Source: Siphonodentalium dalli
Lineage: Eukaryota; Mollusca; Scaphopoda; Gadilida; Siphonodentaliidae
Reading direction: 5' to 3'
NCBI GenBank assembly: GCA_032622095.1
Contig: CP136066.1
Coordinates: 148,459,559-148,523,558 of the forward strand
Length of the DNA: 64,000 bases
Below, one piece after another: positions 1-11,969 of this stretch. Position 1 is the first letter of the stretch; each line of letters begins with the position of its first letter. The notes beneath the pieces were generated by a model that was not told where the DNA came from, did not search any database, and saw only the letters and a program-made list of their open reading frames with translations. A program made the position numbers and the translations under genes.

Positions 1-632
1 AGTCACACAACACGAAACATGTCTGGTCAGCATTCGTGTTTAACACAGTTTTTACAATACTATATAATATTTACGGAATACTTGTATGCCAGACATGTGC
101 AATGTTATGTACTACATTTCAGCATACATGTAAATATCTATTCCCTGTGAAGTTCTTGAAGATGGAACTAACTCTTTTCATTTCGTCTTACGATTCTTTG
201 CAAAAGCGAGCATAAAGCTATGGTATTGCTTCCACCTTCAACATGATAGCCACTATTCGGATACCATTATACCCGACCAACAACCAATTTATGTATAACC
301 ACCAATAGAAGCAGCTAGTGCATGTAGTATTCTCTCATCTGTTATTTTGTGTGAATGTTTGTCTTAGTGGTTAACATGCGTGTGCGTGCGTGAGTGAATG
401 TGTGTGATGCTGGGTATAACAGGTGTATATATGTCAATGTCAGTGGATGTCTCTGTGTGACTGCGGTGTACATGTGTGACTTTGCATTATGTGCGTGCCA
501 AAACTAACTATAAATATTTTGGATAGTTCCTTGTTATTATGTAACATTTTGTCCATGTCAGTATTTGTATATATGTTTGCATTTGTGATGTTACTGTGAT
601 AAACTGTATTTATATTATATAACAACTCTCCA
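1..632. other. No gene seen; possible 3' flank of the adjacent LINE
   Basis: I see no supportable gene here. A GT-rich low-complexity patch lies near 361-420. The part next to 632 may be 3' untranslated sequence of the minus-strand LINE that ends at about 633, but I cannot place its tail. Confidence 0.5.
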
Positions 633-2383
633 TCAATGTAGGACAATAAAGATTTCTATATATCCGACGAGGTTTTGCCAAGAATCCGGTTGAGTTATGT
701 AGCGTTTCACCCATGATATTTTCATTGAATGCATAAATGTTTGGATATCGATCATTTTACAACCTCCCATAGAATAGTCTTGTTGAAAATATTTCCTAGC
801 AATTTTGTCATGTTTTTTTTATCCCATATGAAATTATATATGTCTTTATTTATGTCGGTTAAGAATGTCGTTGGTGGATTTGGAATTGTCATAAATAAAA
901 ACGAGAGTTTAGAAAGCACCAATGACTTGAATATTGTGACTCTCCCGATAACCGTCAGGTGTCTTTTAGACCACACAGAAAGAATTGTTCGTATCTGGTT
1001 GTACGCTGTGATGTAATTATTCGAAAATATATCAGCGGCATCTAATTGGAAATTTACACCGAGAACTTTAAAACCATTTGATAGCCATCTTATTTTCCAT
1101 CTGTCACATCTAGAGCCAGTACAATCTCTTTTTTTACCAATCCATACCGCAACTGTTTTGTCGTAATTAATTTTTAAACCTGAAATAAGATAAAAGTCAT
1201 GTAATAGCTCGAATGCATTGTCAAGGCTTTGGGGGTCACCATCAAGAAATAATGAAGTATTGTCAGCATATTGTGAAAGTTTAAATTATGAAATCCCTAT
1301 CTTAATACCCTTGATATTTTTCCGTTTCCGTTATCATATACCTAATATTTCTGCACACAATACAAAAATGTATGGCGAAACTGGATCACCTTGGCGACAT
1401 CCCCTCGAGATTCTGAAGCTAAGAGACACATGCCAAGTTGATATTGACGATTGACGATATACCGTTATACAAGCAATTAAGTATTTTAAGACTGACGACA
1501 AGAATGACCAGGAGACCGAATCAAAAGCTTTTTCGAAGTCAAGGAGTACAAGTAGTCCAGTAATATTAGCAGATTTTGTTGTGGACAGGACACATATTAA
1601 TCGTATATTTTCGCCAATGAATCGACCTTTTAAAAACCCACTCTGGTCATGATGAATAAGATCTTGAATTACACTTTTTAATCTTTCAGAGAGTATACCG
1701 GATACAATTTTGTATGACACATTAAGAAGTGAAATAGGTCGCCAGTTTTTTAGGAATTGTTTTGGTTTGTTTTCTTTTGGAATCAGAGTAAGAATGCCGT
1801 GTTCCTGTGTAACCGATAATTCACCTTTATCTAAGCCGTAGTTTAATGACCTAACTAGGAATTTACCAATTTTATTCCAAAACATTTTATAAAAATCACA
1901 CGAGAAGCCACTGAAGCCAGGGCTTTTGTTATTGCGCATATGTTTTAAATAGGTTAATGCCTCGTTTTCAGAAATACGTGATTCAAGGGTGTGAGAAATT
2001 TCTGGAGATAAATTATTTGAGAAGTTATTTGTGTTATCATTTTGAACGCGAACAAATTGTTCAATGTCCGATACATTTGTGTTCTCGTGTCTATTTTCAT
2101 ATAATTTTTCGTAATATAGTTTGGCCTCTTCGAGAATATCATTTTGATCTGTAACCACTTTGCCATCCTCTTTTTTAACCTGAAGAAGTGCTTTATTCAT
2201 ATAATGTCTTTTTTCTAAGTTAAGAAAATATTTAGTTGGTTTTTCCCCATCACTGACCCATCGAGCTCTTGAACGTATCATTGCGCCTTCTAATTTCTTT
2301 TTATCACATAATTTGGCCATAAAAGCAGTTTCATAATTATCGGTAATAGACACGTTTAATATCAGCGCGTGCGATGACGTCAC
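633..2383 (-). pseudogene. Decayed LINE reverse transcriptase (5'-truncated non-LTR retrotransposon)
   Basis: This is a relic of a LINE ORF2 that would copy element RNA into DNA at the target site. A 349-codon frame (2383 down to 1334) begins in the linker upstream of the RT domain with RARWVSDGEKPTKYFLNLEK, a signature of L1-like LINEs. It continues through KSPG (~153), NWRPISLL (~213), QSGF (~247), motif A DFEKAFDS (~282) and motif B RGCRQGDPVSP (~327). It then breaks: TGA and TAA at 1331-1336, and TAA at 1286-1288. The same frame continues with motif C read as YADN instead of YADD (about 1259-1270), then the thumb segment (WSKRHLTVIGR, then KLSFLFMTIPNPP) to 752. A further frame change near 750 leads into a C-terminal stretch containing KISWVKRY, ending at 633. 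No endonuclease domain is present upstream, so the copy is 5'-truncated. The family is certain as non-LTR RT; the L1-like clade is a judgement. Confidence 0.93.
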
Positions 2384-2483
2384 GGCGTTCTTCAGATAAC
2401 TTGCGATCGCTGTAGTGTATGATTGTTGTTTTCGATGAATATTTCGCGTTGCTTCGGGTTTATTTGATCATGTGATAAAAGGT

Positions 2484-2624
2484 ATCTCACACTCGTCCTA
2501 TTTTATACGTAATTTATCAACCTCGTCCTCTAAATTCTATTTGAGCCTCGGTAAACCTCGGCTCAAATCGAATTTAGTGAACTCGGTTGATAAATTCCGT
2601 ATAAAATAGGAACTCATGTGAGAT
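2484..2624. repeat. Fold-back inverted repeat (MITE-like)
   Basis: The left arm reads ATCTCACACTCGTCCTATTT and continues through a TAATTTATCAAC segment. It is mirrored at the right by a matching arm ending AACTCATGTGAGAT. Each arm is about 55-60 bp around a short GC-rich centre (GAGCCTCGG...CCTCGGCTC). No target duplication or coding capacity is visible. It is probably a non-autonomous DNA element. Confidence 0.75.
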
Positions 2625-2639
2625 CCTCTATATCTGCAT

Positions 2640-3945
2640 GGACAACACCCCTCCCCATCTGTCTGTCTGAATATATATGTGAAGATTCTATGAGGAAAAA
2701 ACTATTTTTTTCCTCACAGAAACCCCACTGTGAAAAAATTTCAGTGAATTTTTTGTTAACTAAAGCTATTTTTCTTGTTTAATATTACAGTTTTCACCAC
2801 TTTTACATGAAATATTAAAGGGACCAATGCAATCGCAGTGCGGCAGTGGGTTAAATGTGCAAATATATTCGATAAAAACATCACCTATTAGAAGAACATG
2901 GAGAAATAGATCAACTTTGCTCGATTGGCTTAAAGATGGATCATCTCTTCCTAAAATGTTTTCTATAATTTCTAGGGTATAAAATAATAATGATAAGTCA
3001 AGTTGTCAAAGACACCAGTCCAGAAACGCTTCTATCATTTAATATTACAACTGATTGATAATCAGTTGGGACAATCTTTTTTTTTACTATTTTCCTGCTT
3101 GCTATGCTCCGAACGTTTCCTCAAGCAGTAAAATGTCACAAATTATTTGTAGGTATACTAGTATATATACCAGAAAATTCAAAATAGAATGAACAGTAAT
3201 TGATAGAAGCATATCCGGACATTATTTTATACCCAGGAAAATATATAAAACTTGTAATAAGAATATATAGACCATCTTTAAACTGTAATCAAAATATCAG
3301 TTAAACAGAGATTATTCCTTAAGAAATAATTTCAAGAGAGGGCACTGATTTTCTAACCTTTCAACTCAATCAACCTATATAATTAGGAGGCACAAGTTTG
3401 AAGTCAGAATCACTGAGTGCATTTTATTTACAACCAAAAGGGTTCAGAAACTTTTTAAAAAAACTCAATATACATGTGATTGGTATATACACATGTATGT
3501 ACTGATAATTATTTTAGTATGAAATATTCTCCAGTCTTCATATACGCTATTACCATACACTTGTGTATATATTGCATTTTGTTATGAGAGGCCAAAAGTA
3601 ACAATTATCGGTGAATCACTCATCCATAGAGAAACCAGGTTCATTTTAACTTCAGACTGTCAGGGAGGTGGCGACGATGTCACAGTGGGGTTGTCTCCCC
3701 CATAAACGTTTCCTTCCAAGTGGCCAGTTTCATACCGGTATAATATGGATGAATCGTATCATTTAGTATAAGGTATATTGCAGTCTGATAGATATCCAGA
3801 CTCGTAAGAAAGAAATGAAACACGGTCTAATTTTATTTAGACTGGGTCTATTGATATGTTTTTTTTTAAATAACGTGAGCTTTGTCACAATTTGGGTTTA
3901 AAAAAAAAAATATGTCCAGTTGGCGCGTTGTCATCAGATAACTTA
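2640..3945. other. No gene seen
   Basis: This is AT-rich sequence without a supportable ORF. The only local structure I noted is a small hairpin at about 2690-2716 (TGAGGAAAAAACT mirrored). Confidence 0.5.
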
Positions 3946-3948
3946 ATA

Positions 3949-4161
3949 CAGTAATGCCCAAAGTAATTGACTACTTAACCACAGCGGAATTATGGGTAAT
4001 TTTTCAGCATTTAGTTGTAAATATGGCTTGATGCCATTCATCGGAAAGCTGTCAACGAGAGCTTTCCAACGAATGGCAACAAGCCATATTTCCAACTAAA
4101 TCCTGAATTTGTTTTCCATAATCCTGGTGTGGTTAAGGGTCAATTACTTTGGGAATTACTG
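3949..4161. mobile_element. Palindromic MITE, Tc1/mariner-type ends, copy 1
   Basis: This is a near-full-length palindrome of 213 bp. It starts CAGTAATGCCCAAAGTAATT and ends with the mirror ...AATTACTG, with TA immediately outside both ends (3947-3948 and 4162-4163). Inner arms carry TTAACCACAGC and GGCTTGATGCCATTC, with matching inverted copies. CAGT termini at TA targets are the hallmark of Tc1/mariner-type transposition. It has no coding capacity, so it would need transposase in trans. A second copy lies at 44976-45132. Confidence 0.85.
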
Positions 4162-4210
4162 TATGTTCTTTTTCAAAGTATTTATTCAAAAGGAAGGCAT
4201 GACAGGTGGG

Positions 4211-4315
4211 GGAAACGACAAAACATGTGGTGAGAAATGGCCAAATATATGGTGCGAAACAACCAAACGTGTGGGGCAAAGTGTACGAAACAACAATAGT
4301 ACACATATGGGAGGC
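4211..4315. repeat. Degenerate short tandem repeat (~28 bp)
   Basis: Motif GAAACGACAAAACATGTGG recurs with substitutions (GAAACAACCAAACGTGTGG, then GAAACAACAATAGTACACAT). Any ORF running through it is a by-product of the repeat. Confidence 0.55.
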
Positions 4316-4323
4316 CAAATTCA

Positions 4324-4712
4324 CATTTAATTGCTAATCATGCTTAAGTGTAATTCATTATACTTAAGCATAAATTTAAGCTTAATGCGCAATGCCTAAG
4401 TGTAATTTAGATTTCCATTATACCATACTTAAGCGTATTACATTATGCTTACATGTATGCGTAATTCATTTACGGTCACACATAATGCATTTACGCTAAA
4501 GTAAAGCATAATAGAATTGGAAAAACTCCCCTGAAGCTGAAATTGATGCAGTCAATTACGATGCTAGTGATATTACCATCCGCCCAGAACATTAAACCTT
4601 ACTAAGTTAGATACATGTAGGCCTACCATTACATATAATGTTGTAAGGCAATACAAACCAATTATGCTTAAGCGTAATGGAGTTACGCTTAAGCGTAATT
4701 AGCCATTAAATG
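4324..4712. mobile_element. TIR element built on CTTAAG-centred palindromes
   Basis: The left end reads CATTTAATTGCTAAT and the right end, reverse complemented, reads CATTTAATGGCTAAT. Both continue for about 55 bp with repeated (A/G)CGCTTAAGCGTAA-like motifs, so the terminal arms are themselves arrays of short palindromes. Its length is about 390 bp and the interior is non-coding. A related motif array lies at 37836-38225. Confidence 0.7.
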
Positions 4713-5406
4713 TTCGATAATCTCCCATATAGTACTTAATATATGCAATGATAATGTTGTTGTTTGAGCCATCCAAAATGATTTTGGAGTATAAATATAA
4801 GCAGCAAGCGAAATAATTGAAAAATAATTTATTATATATGATAAACAAGCATAAATTTTAAATATTTAAGCAATAGCTCCTTGTTAGCATTGTTGAAAAC
4901 ACTCCATACTGTTGTTCCCCTCGCAGAGCAGATAGAAAACCATCAATATCACCGATATCAACAACCGACTGTTCCAGGTAGTTCCATTCCACAGTTGTTT
5001 TAACAAAGAAGGAGTGTTCGTATTGTGAGCTGCTGGTACGCAGAAGTTGGAACGATTCTGTGTTGTTACACACCTCCTTCTCCACCGGATTTTGACTGAC
5101 ACAGTCCTCAAATTTTGTTGGCTGTATTTCCCTTGTGTCTTTCTTCTCGTGTTCTAGATAATCAGGCTTAGGTAGGGCTCAAACCAACCCCTTGACTATT
5201 TTGTGGTATTGAACCAGTCACTGTTCTTTCCTTCTTTCTTCGAGGGGTGCGAGCTTTAATTACCTCAAACAGCATGCCTGTGACTGATCCATCATCTCGT
5301 CTGTATTTGTTCTTTTCTGTATTTGTTCTTTAAGTCAACATGACCGCTTTCGCAGATTGCTGCTTCCAGCAAGGAAGGATACGCACTACGTTCATGACTG
5401 AACTAG

Positions 5407-5720
5407 AGTTGCACATACTTCCGAGTGTGACTTGATGTGGTATTGAAAACAACAGGTATTTATCTGGCAGGTCCGGTTGGAACTTGTATAGATGTTGGTG
5501 TATTTATTTTTGAATTTTATATTCAATATTGATATTTCAAATCTGACAAATTAATATGTAGGTCAAGTGATGTAATTCCAGAAAAAAATTCTCAAAAATA
5601 TATTTATTGCAAAATTTTATAATTTACAAAGTGGACCCACCAGATAAATACCTGCTGTTTCTTATAGTACCACATCAAGTCACACTTAGAAGACTGAGAA
5701 GTATGCAGGTATGTGCAACT
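5407..5720. mobile_element. Fold-back / MITE with ~100-bp arms
   Basis: The left end AGTTGCACATAC is mirrored by GTATGTGCAACT at 5709-5720. Inner arms AGTGTGACTTGATGTGGTA and GGTATTTATCTGG are also mirrored at the right, around an AT-rich non-coding centre. I could not identify a clear target duplication. Confidence 0.75.
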
Positions 5721-5724
5721 CCGT

Positions 5725-6845
5725 AACTTTCAGAATTTTGCTCCGCAGATTTGCATGGAAATCCACTGTGACATTCACTTCCCAAAATCCATGGCGGAAG
5801 ACACCCCATTCGCTGCTCTTTCCAATTTTTCGGCATCTTCGCGCTGACGAAAACGTCTTATTTGATCGCATTTTGCCAATTTAAGCTCAATATATATCGT
5901 CTTTTTCTAACGATATCCTGAAACCATGCTTGCTGTCACTGACAAAACACAGGCAATGAGGTATACCCCCAATATCCATGCATGCAGTTTTCAGAAGCGT
6001 TAGGAACAGGCAGCGAACAGCTGATTTCAACAACAACAACAACATGGTGGCGATTATTTTTGAGTCACTTTAAGGAAGCTCCTATCCCTTATATGAACGG
6101 AGAATACTGATTCATTTCATTTGGGGATCAAGATGAGTTGTGTAGACATATTAGTCAAAAAGCTGAAGAAAAATTTCATTTATTATCATTATTATGTTTT
6201 TTTTGTTTTTGTTTTATATATGTAGTATCAGTAAAATGATTCCAAAAGTAGGGGGATGCAATTCTTAAAAAGGAGATCTGAGTTGGTTAGGTTTAGTTTA
6301 GTGTGGTTCACTGCCTATATTCTTCACTAGAAATAAAAATTGGCTTTAGTTGAGTTATTGAGTTTATAATAGGAGAATTTGGAGAATTTGACTGGCTATC
6401 AAACAAAAGAAAACAATTAATCATTTAGTCATCATCAATCAATAATCAGTTAATCGCGCTGCAAAATAAATCGTGGAGAATATTATTTGTTTTGTTATTT
6501 TTTACACTTATCTCTGCTATCCGCGTGGGACAATTTAAAGATGTGTCGTCACTGTCCGAATGATTAATTCGGGTGACAAATTCGCATACCTCTGTGAACA
6601 TTTTAAATCAGGCCCATGTTAATTATTATTACAATAATAATTTGTTTGGTGATTTTCGAGTAAACCTTTAACGGAATTTGATGGGAATTCCATCCGGGTT
6701 GAGTGTGACTGTCACAGACGTAGGATACTTTGACATGATGGGTTATTTTTGCACGTTTGAGAGATCATACATGTGTCTTTTTGCTGGATACCATGCAACA
6801 ATGGCCAATTCAGCTTCATGGTGGTCATCACATGCTGCTATCTTA
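5725..6845. other. No gene seen
   Basis: There is no supportable ORF or RNA gene. A short (CAA)n run lies near 6028-6045. The rest is AT-rich unique-looking sequence. Confidence 0.5.
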
Positions 6846-7200
6846 CAGTACAAAGCCCGTGGTTTTTTCAAAACCACGCGTGGCCAACATTTTAACACGG
6901 AAAAAACACGGTAAAATCGCGCGTGGTCTTAGCGTGGTCAACTTCAGAAAAATGATCTGCGTGTTCAAACACGGCGTGTACATGCCGTGGTCATCCGAGT
7001 TCACGCCGTGGTCATCCGTGTTGAAGTCGTGTTCTTAGCGTGATCAATTTCGGCAAAATGGCCAGCGTGTTCAAAAACGGTCTGAACACGGCGTGTACAT
7101 ACCGTGGTCATCTGAGTGCACGCCGTGGTCATCCGTGTTGAAGTCATGTTCATGCCGTGTTAATAGCGTGGTCAGTCGTGTTTACGGCGTGGTCTGCATC
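6846..7200 (+). mobile_element. CGTG-rich repeat element, copy 1 (left end)
   Basis: It begins CAGTACAAAGCCCGTGG directly after TA and then becomes a dense degenerate array of CGTGGTCA, CCGTGTT and GTGTTCAAACACG-type words. The same terminus occurs in inverse orientation at 16340-16356, again next to TA, which suggests terminal inverted repeats of a TA-targeting transposon. The right end of this copy is not recognisable and the boundary given is where the CGTG words stop. The region is CpG-rich compared with its surroundings. Confidence 0.65.
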
Positions 7201-7439
7201 CCAGTCAGGGACAGTGCGGGAGGTGTGAATAATCCGCGACATCAAAGAGTTGCCGCAGTATTACTTGCGGTAGGATTTTTTCGGGTATATTTGGCCCGGA
7301 TTGATTTCGTCAATGAATAAAGAATTGTCAGATAAAATCTTTTATAATAAAAAACAATTTCATATATTGAATTATATATATATATATGCCTTTATATCCG
7401 TGTCATGTTTTGTTGTCGCATTTTATTTTAGTTGGCATT

Positions 7440-7512
7440 AATATTTTCTTGTGTTTCCCGGCCATAGCTAACAGACAGACAAACAAACAGAAGTCCCAAA
7501 CTATATATTAGA
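7440..7512 (-). mobile_element. Helitron-like element, 5' fragment
   Basis: On the minus strand this starts TCTAATATATAGTTTGGGAC and runs through a (CTGT)n-like stretch and TTAGCTATGGCCGGGAAA, then stops matching. It is the same 5' sequence that opens the complete copy at 21533-21745. It abuts the element at 7513-7935, as in the 21.5-kb array. Confidence 0.6.
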
Positions 7513-7935
7513 TCATTTGTGGGTACCCGTTTCAAGGTGAAGGTCACCTCGGGCGGAAAAACTGACCCGATGAAAATCTCCCCAATTTCCCAGGAACCCC
7601 TAAGTACGAACACAGACTTAAGAATCACACAACACGCTCATGTCTGTACACAGGCACAGCACGCTCATGTCTGGACACATACACGCTCTTTATCAACGAC
7701 ACTGCGGATACGAACGCTCTTTAACTATCACGCAATTAACCCATGAATTCCCATTGCGGTGGCGGGGGGTTGGAGAATGAGTGCTCTGACGTTCTCAGAA
7801 GCGGTCCGATGACCATTCCCGCGGTTTTTACCCTCAGATAGCAAGTTTGGGCTAAATCCGCCCGGCAGTTTTCCCGGCCATAGCTAACAGACAAACAACA
7901 AACAAACAAACAGAAGTCCTAAAATATAAAGTAGA
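7513..7935 (-). mobile_element. Helitron-like non-autonomous element, duplicate of 21746-22157
   Basis: On the minus strand it starts TCTACTTTATATTTTAGGAC, preceded by A, followed by GTTTGTTTGT repeats and TTAGCTATGGCCGGGAAAAC. It is collinear with 21746-22157 at high identity, including the GAAGGTCACCTCGGGCGG and CACGCTCATGTCTG segments. A canonical hairpin plus CTAG end is not visible in this copy type. It is non-coding. Confidence 0.65.
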
Positions 7936-7999
7936 TTAAATGCAGATATTCTCGAATGTGAAACCGGTTTCGTTAGTTTACCGTAGACAGTTGCGTCCC

Positions 8000-8180
8000 G
8001 AATTGAGAAGTAATTAATTACAATTGAGCTTAGTTTAGACGGTACTTTTGATTTGTTTGAGATTTTCGGCGATGCTACATTTCCCCAGTTGGCATAGCAC
8101 CTGAATACTGACTTATCAGGTTATACGCAACAGAACAAGTCCATAATATAAGTTAGCCTGTGCCACCGCTAACAAGATAT
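8000..8180. repeat. Divergent inverted copy of 12890-13090
   Basis: This segment matches the reverse complement of about 12890-13090. Shared words include ACAATTGAGC, GATTTTCGG, CATAGCACCTGAAT and GTCCATAATAT in the same order. It is probably an old dispersed repeat; no ends or coding capacity are visible. Confidence 0.6.
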
Positions 8181-8184
8181 CATA

Positions 8185-9880
8185 TTTGTAGTTTGAGATC
8201 GGTTATCATTGCTTTAACAGTGATCTAGAACATTCTTAACCATGCTAAATGAACAATAACTCTTAAAATGACTTAAATGTTCTGCAGTTTCGTCAAAGGT
8301 CACAATATTGAAAATAAAATAAAAGTTACCTAATTATGAATTTTATCAAGAATATACTAAAAGTATAGTATAATGATAATATGAAAGTGATATTACCCAC
8401 AAAACACTTTGTGTGAACCGAGAATTTAATTCAACGCAGAAGTCTTGTTAAAGTAAACTTATCGGGGACTCCTCTGTGTTGAGTGCTTTGCGTATAGCAC
8501 ACTTTACTCACTCTACTGTATCATAATATGGATTTTTGTTTATTAACAAACCGTACGGTCTTGACAATAACATGCTATTTATGATTTTACACAATATGTC
8601 TATAAATTTATATTCGTTCTGTTTATGGCGGTCTTAACCGATGCCACATTTTAAAAGAGCAACACCCATCGCGATGACAATACTTATATTTAAGTGTCAA
8701 TCGTATATACCACACTATAACAGGTTGCTGAACGTTCTAGCATTCCATGAAGCAACAAAGAGGTGAGGTCGGTACAACCAATCTAGATCTATATTAAGTT
8801 CATTCGTTGTGTGTTCTTAGTGTTTCAGCCATGTGTATTGGCTACTATGCAAACTGAATCTATAGAAGGTGTTAAAGATAACGTACCGTTTGATGCGTTT
8901 CATTTCAGACTGAAGTGGCACCACGCCATTAAAAACCCATATCGATAAATATTTAATGCATGCACTGATCGAGACAAAAGGACAAAATTTCACGCTCGGA
9001 GTTCAGCCATTGACTTGTTGTCGCATATGACGTCGGTGATAGCCTATATTTTTGTAGTTCATCAATAGATGGATGGATCGATAAATGCCACTCAAAAAGA
9101 CGACAATTTCCCCGTCAATTAAATGACCCGATATATCAACCAGCAATTAACACGTTCTTCAAGTAACCTTCAAGTAATGATTAGTGTCGATTAGTGAAAT
9201 ACCATTGTCTTTTCACATCTATCGGATTCGTTTTACCGTGAAAGAACTATAGTTTGAAAGGGAATAAAGGTAATCGAAATGATGATTCGGGATCGTTTTG
9301 CAGACAACTATTGTTTTCGGTATGTTGTGGTTCTATCTTACCACACAACAAAAAAAACTCCTGGCATGTGGTAGAGAACTAAGAGAAGTTATATTGAGCA
9401 CTACAGCTACCCGGATATCGAATTAGTTCATCGCAAAAAAAGTTGTATGAGGGTTAATTATTGCAAGCAGATACTGTCTATACGGTTTAAATATGATATG
9501 GTGTCGGCTTCGAACATATTTTACATCCATATTGTTCCATGTGGCAAGAAGACTTATATACAAAGAATGATTCAGACATTGTCAATATTGAAATAGAACA
9601 AGATGGTACTAAAAAATTATGTCCACATGCGTTATTGACCACTATGGTTCCGGTCCCCAATGTGCACGAAAGCAGATGGAACATGTCAGTTCTTAACACA
9701 CCTCGCTTTCGCGTACTTCGGACAATAAATAACTGTGGTTTACGGTCTTATTGTTCGATATATCGCTTCGGTGTTGCGATCATCCTGTAGAGAATTTAAT
9801 TCCGGTTCCAACAGTACCCCAACGGACTATTCGTATCCGAATCCGGGAATGATCTGATCTAAACATCAACATCTATAACC
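8185..9880. other. No gene seen
   Basis: AT-rich sequence with only short overlapping ORFs on both strands (for example around 9490-9790) that show no recognisable motif. Nothing supportable. Confidence 0.45.
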
Positions 9881-10450
9881 TAGTTCCACGCGACTCAGTT
9901 TACATTTTTTGTATTAAATAAGCATTACTTTATAAGAAGAAAAATCCTGACCCGGGCATAATCTGTACCTTTAAATATTATCAGTAAATACGTGGAAATT
10001 AAGTCGGTTCCGCACATGGTGTGTACCTTTAAATGCGATAATTATTCCGTGAAATCAATCCAACAGCCTAGTATAACGTCTCAAAATCAACTTATAACTT
10101 TGTTCCACGTGACATTTAATATATCAAAATGACGATAATTTATATAGAAAAAAAGAGAGAGAAAAAAAAACCGGATCCGGACATGATATCTACCTTTAAA
10201 TATGATCAATAATTACGAGATAATTAATTCGGATCCGGATATGGTGTGTTCCCTTAAATGCCATCATGGTCACGTAAAATCAATCCAACCACCGTGTCTA
10301 TATGAAAATATAAGAAGTATGCTGATCCGGGCACGATATGCACCTTTAAATACGATTAATCGGGTTGAATGAGCACGACAGCCCTATTTTGGTTTAATCT
10401 CACCTCCTAACCAGTTTCCGCGTGTCAAACGGCTTTTAATGGGTTAAATG
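9880..10450 (+). repeat. Degenerate tandem repeat, three irregular units (~215-310 bp)
   Basis: The succession GTTCCACG(C/T)G, then (A/G)TCCGG(G/A)CA(T/C), then (T/C)ACCTTTAAAT, then ATCAATCCAAC repeats about three times (anchor words near 9889, 10103 and 10414; 9955, 10177 and 10326). Units have diverged and vary in length. It is non-coding. Confidence 0.55.
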
Positions 10451-10513
10451 TGTGATAAAACAAGCATGAAATTCATACCCGGGATCCGGAATCCGGTAAA
10501 AAGACACACCCAT

Positions 10514-11967
10514 GTTATGGTCATCAATAACAGTAAATACCCTAAATGTCCCGTCAAGATATTTTCGATCTAACAACAGGAAGATGTAAATCTACAAGAT
10601 TCAATAAATATATATAGTCATATGTTCCTGTCAAAATATTCGATTTATTTAGTATTAAGTTAGCAATCTTCTTGAAATAATGCACGTGTATCGGTACCAT
10701 TGCGACTCCCATATATAAGTTATTTTTATGAATAATCGCGGTGTGGTGGTATCTTTACTTTTTCTGGGCCAATTTTCACAATCGACGGGTTGAATTTCGA
10801 TGAAATTTCCGTTAAATAAAATGTTGCTGCTCATTTGCCAATTTTAGCAGCAATTTCGAGAATATAATTTGGACTATGGAGGTGATAATTAATTACGTAA
10901 CGCACACACCACGAGCTCCTCTTCCAATATAAATATATATTTCATTGTACGCGAGGGTGGTTTTGATGCCACATACCCAATGGACAGGCGGGGAACAATC
11001 CCCTTCTTGGTACGACCGAACCTGACATCGAATGAGTTAATTTAGTGCAAATGTCCATATCTCATATAAAAAAAATCGACGGTTTCCTTTTCACTGACTT
11101 CACCCATCGCCGCTTTTTGAAACGCATAGCAGGAAATGGCACCCTTTTGATAATCTCTAGACAATGGCTTGATTAGCCCATTGTCTCATTTTTGTCCGTC
11201 CGTTATTAATTTCCGGGTGCCTGAGGAATATATAATAACAGTGATAACTGAACAGGGCTACATGCATTGCATGATTTGTACAAAACATAGACTCCACGTC
11301 CTACGCCCATACATACTTGATGCATTGTATATCGGAGAGACAATTTCACACAGTTTACGGATATGGGACATCGGTTACAGAGTACAGTTTCTAATCGGGG
11401 GATACGGACGATTGCACAACAGAGATAACAAGTGGAGAATTTGTTTTGTACAGGGCCAGTATGGCCAGGATTGGTCGTATTCCTACTGATCTTGTTTTAC
11501 TTACCATTATAGTTGTATTGATGTGTATAACTTTCCAAAAAATAAAATTTAATTTTAGTCTCTTTATTGAATTTACCAGGACTATTTCATTTGCATTGGT
11601 GAAAAATCATTTTAAAATTTTTTAATTTAAATTAAAAAAACTAAATTTTGCAATACCACACTAAGCCCCAAAACTAACCTTATCTACACTATTTGTCTAA
11701 TTGTACTTAATTTAGCTGACCTCTTTGTTTTCGATGGTGTCTGCAAAACACTGGTGTTTCATAATCAGCTGACCAACTAATCACTGGCCACTGTGTTTTA
11801 AAAGTTGAAACTTGAATTGACCCATACGTTAATTAATTTCAATAAAGTATATAAAAATAAATATTATCGTAAAACTTATGGGAGGGCACTTGACATGAGG
11901 TCGAATGTACACACGCAGGTTAGGGTGCATTTACATTGCTACATAAATGTACACAGATCTACATGTC
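10514..11967 (+). repeat. Triplicated segment, copy 1
   Basis: This is the longest copy of a segment also present at 13098-14194 and 15130-16000. It starts TTATGGTCATCAATAACAG and its shared part ends near TACACAGATCTACA. It carries 282 bases (about 11148-11429) that are absent from copy 2, and lacks about 35 bases that copy 2 has near 13930-13965. A short ORF starting at 11461 (MARIGRIPTDLVLL...) encodes a hydrophobic stretch, but its differences from copy 2 are nearly all amino-acid-changing, so I do not call it a gene. It is probably an unclassified mobile element. Confidence 0.75.
11148..11429. other. Copy-1-specific 282-bp block
   Basis: Present only in copy 1 of the triplicated segment. 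Copy 2 joins GGCACCCTTT directly to TAACAAGTGG. GATAA occurs at both edges in copy 1. Either an insertion here or a deletion in copy 2 would explain it; a deletion fits because copy 2 lacks the extra GATAA. Confidence 0.6.
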
Positions 11968-11969
11968 GC

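Noticed and set aside
11461-11620. Short membrane-anchor-like peptide (MARIGRIPTDLVLL...) conserved in two copies
   Set aside because: Differences between copies are almost all amino-acid-changing and the frame ends differ; conservation follows from DNA duplication.
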